From Nitrospinota bacterium (lineage in GTDB: Bacteria; Nitrospinota; Nitrospinia; Nitrospinales; Nitrospinaceae), in contig JAPUGN010000246.1 in NCBI GenBank assembly GCA_027298165.1, forward strand, positions 1-5,060: a stretch of 5,060 nucleotides of DNA, written 5' to 3'. The notes under the pieces are model-generated. The model was not told the origin of the DNA, searched no databases, and saw nothing but the letters and a program-made list of their open reading frames with translations. Every line of letters begins with the position of its first letter. Position 1 is the stretch's first letter. Below, one piece after another: positions 4,254 through 5,060 of the stretch. Made by a program: the position numbers and the translations under genes.

Positions 4254-5060
4254 ATGGGTCATATCAATCAAAAGAATCTGGCGCCGGCCTGCCCGGTGAT
4301 CGTGGATCAATCGATTTTGAAAAAAATCGGCAATACCCCGTTGATCCACCTGGAAAATCTCAGCCAGCGGTACCCCAACGTCGAGATCTACGCCAAGGCC
4401 GAATGGCGCAACGCCGGCGGGTCCGTCAAGTCCCGCCCTGCCCTGCAGATGATCGAAGATGGCGAGGCGTCCGGTCAACTCACCAAGGATAAGATCATCC
4501 TCGATTCCACCTCCGGCAACACCGGCATCGCCTATGCCCTCATCGGCAAAATCAAAGGCTACCGGGTCAAGCTGGTCATGCCCGCCAACGTTATCAAGGA
4601 ACGCAAAGGCGAGATGGCGGATTTTTACGGCGCGGAGATCGTCTCCTCCAGCCCGTTCGAGGGTTCCGACGGCGCCATCATCCTGGCGAAAGAAATCTAT
4701 GACAAGGATCGGGACAAGTATTTCATGCCGGACCAGTACAACAACGATTCCAACTGGCGCTCCCATTACCTGCACACCGCCGAGGAAATCTGGAAACAAA
4801 CCGACGGCCTGATCACCCATTTCTGTGCCGGGATCGGCACCAGCGGCACCATCATGGGCTGCACCCGCAAGTTCCGGGAGTTGAATCCCGAAATCAAATG
4901 TTACGCTGTGGAACCCGCTGAAGACTTGCACGGCCTGGAGGGACTCAAAAACATGTCCTCCTCCATCGTCCCGGGTATCTATGACGAATCGATTCTCGAC
5001 GGGAAAATCAGTGTGGTCACCGAGGATGCGTACAGCATGTTCGAAACCCTGGAAAAGAAG
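4254..5060 (+). CDS. cysM: CysM-like cysteine synthase, carrier-dependent type (3' end off the window)
   Basis: The first 269 residues of a second fold-type II PLP enzyme of the cysteine synthase/cystathionine beta-synthase family; the frame is open to the right edge. KKIGNTPLIHL is at 23-33; the PLP lysine is in GGSVKSRPAL (Lys59); the substrate loop STSGNTG is at 85-91; the phosphate loop is GTSGT (195-199). The GLKNM...VPGIYDESIL segment (230-248) resembles Mycobacterium tuberculosis CysM (ALRNM...VPELYDPEIL), which takes sulfur from the CysO thiocarboxylate using O-phosphoserine. The carrier and its activating enzyme upstream fit that role. Oddities: Ser60 follows the PLP lysine where aspartate is usual, and Lys232 aligns with the mycobacterial arginine linked to phosphoserine binding. 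ATG 4254 is the first start after an in-frame stop at 4215-4217. Cystathionine beta-synthase activity cannot be excluded. Confidence 0.88.
   Translation, partial: MGHINQKNLAPACPVIVDQSILKKIGNTPLIHLENLSQRYPNVEIYAKAEWRNAGGSVKSRPALQMIEDGEASGQLTKDKIILDSTSGNTGIAYALIGKIKGYRVKLVMPANVIKERKGEMADFYGAEIVSSSPFEGSDGAIILAKEIYDKDRDKYFMPDQYNNDSNWRSHYLHTAEEIWKQTDGLITHFCAGIGTSGTIMGCTRKFRELNPEIKCYAVEPAEDLHGLEGLKNMSSSIVPGIYDESILDGKISVVTEDAYSMFETLEKK

Noticed and set aside
4245..4931. Long minus-strand open frame of 228 codons opposite the cysM-like gene
   Set aside because: It is a shadow of a gene with strong GC third-position bias; the plus strand carries clear PLP-enzyme motifs throughout.

Overview
The window reads as bacterial chromosome of moderately high GC with short intergenic gaps, AGGA/GGAG-type ribosome binding sites and a clear sigma-70-type promoter. 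Nothing in it fixes the taxon. The gene content (CysO-type carrier, MoeB-like activator, CysM-like enzyme and a zinc-ribbon threonine synthase in one cluster) would fit Nitrospinota, Deltaproteobacteria-type lineages or related groups, but that is a guess. I see no insertion sequence, phage gene, CRISPR array, tRNA or rRNA.

Layout: (1) Bases 1-323, minus strand: the first 107 codons of a protein I do not recognise, running off the left edge. (2) Bases 324-880: a 557-base gene-free stretch between divergent genes. Its left part holds two diverged copies of a GC-rich palindromic intergenic repeat and a row of perfect hairpins with three-base loops. Next comes a hairpin with a T6 tract (possible terminator or attenuator). 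Last come two promoter-like sites; the better one, TTGACT-N16-TATAAT, lies just ahead of cysK. (3) Bases 881-4165, plus strand: a tight four-gene operon of cysK (O-acetylserine sulfhydrylase), thrC (threonine synthase family), a CysO-like ThiS/MoaD sulfur carrier and moeB (E1-like adenylyltransferase). Gaps are 12 and 13 bases, and the last pair overlaps by one base. (4) Bases 4166-4253: an 88-base AT-rich gap with a small palindrome and possible promoter. (5) Bases 4254-5060: the N-terminal 269 codons of a second cysteine-synthase-fold enzyme, closest to the CysM type, cut by the right edge.

Inferred logic: the MoeB-like protein adenylates the C-terminal glycine of the carrier and sulfide converts it to a thiocarboxylate. 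The CysM-like enzyme (and possibly the other PLP enzymes) then adds that protein-bound sulfur to an activated serine, making a carrier-cysteine adduct. This is the CysO/CysM/Mec+ scheme of Mycobacterium tuberculosis. cysK could make cysteine directly from free sulfide in parallel. The most notable feature is that the carrier does not end in Gly-Gly but in Gly-Gly-Ala-Val, so two residues must be trimmed before activation. A JAMM/Mec+-type metalloprotease is therefore predicted nearby, but it is not in the window. A threonine synthase homologue placed between cysK and the carrier raises the possibility that a homoserine-derived substrate is also served.
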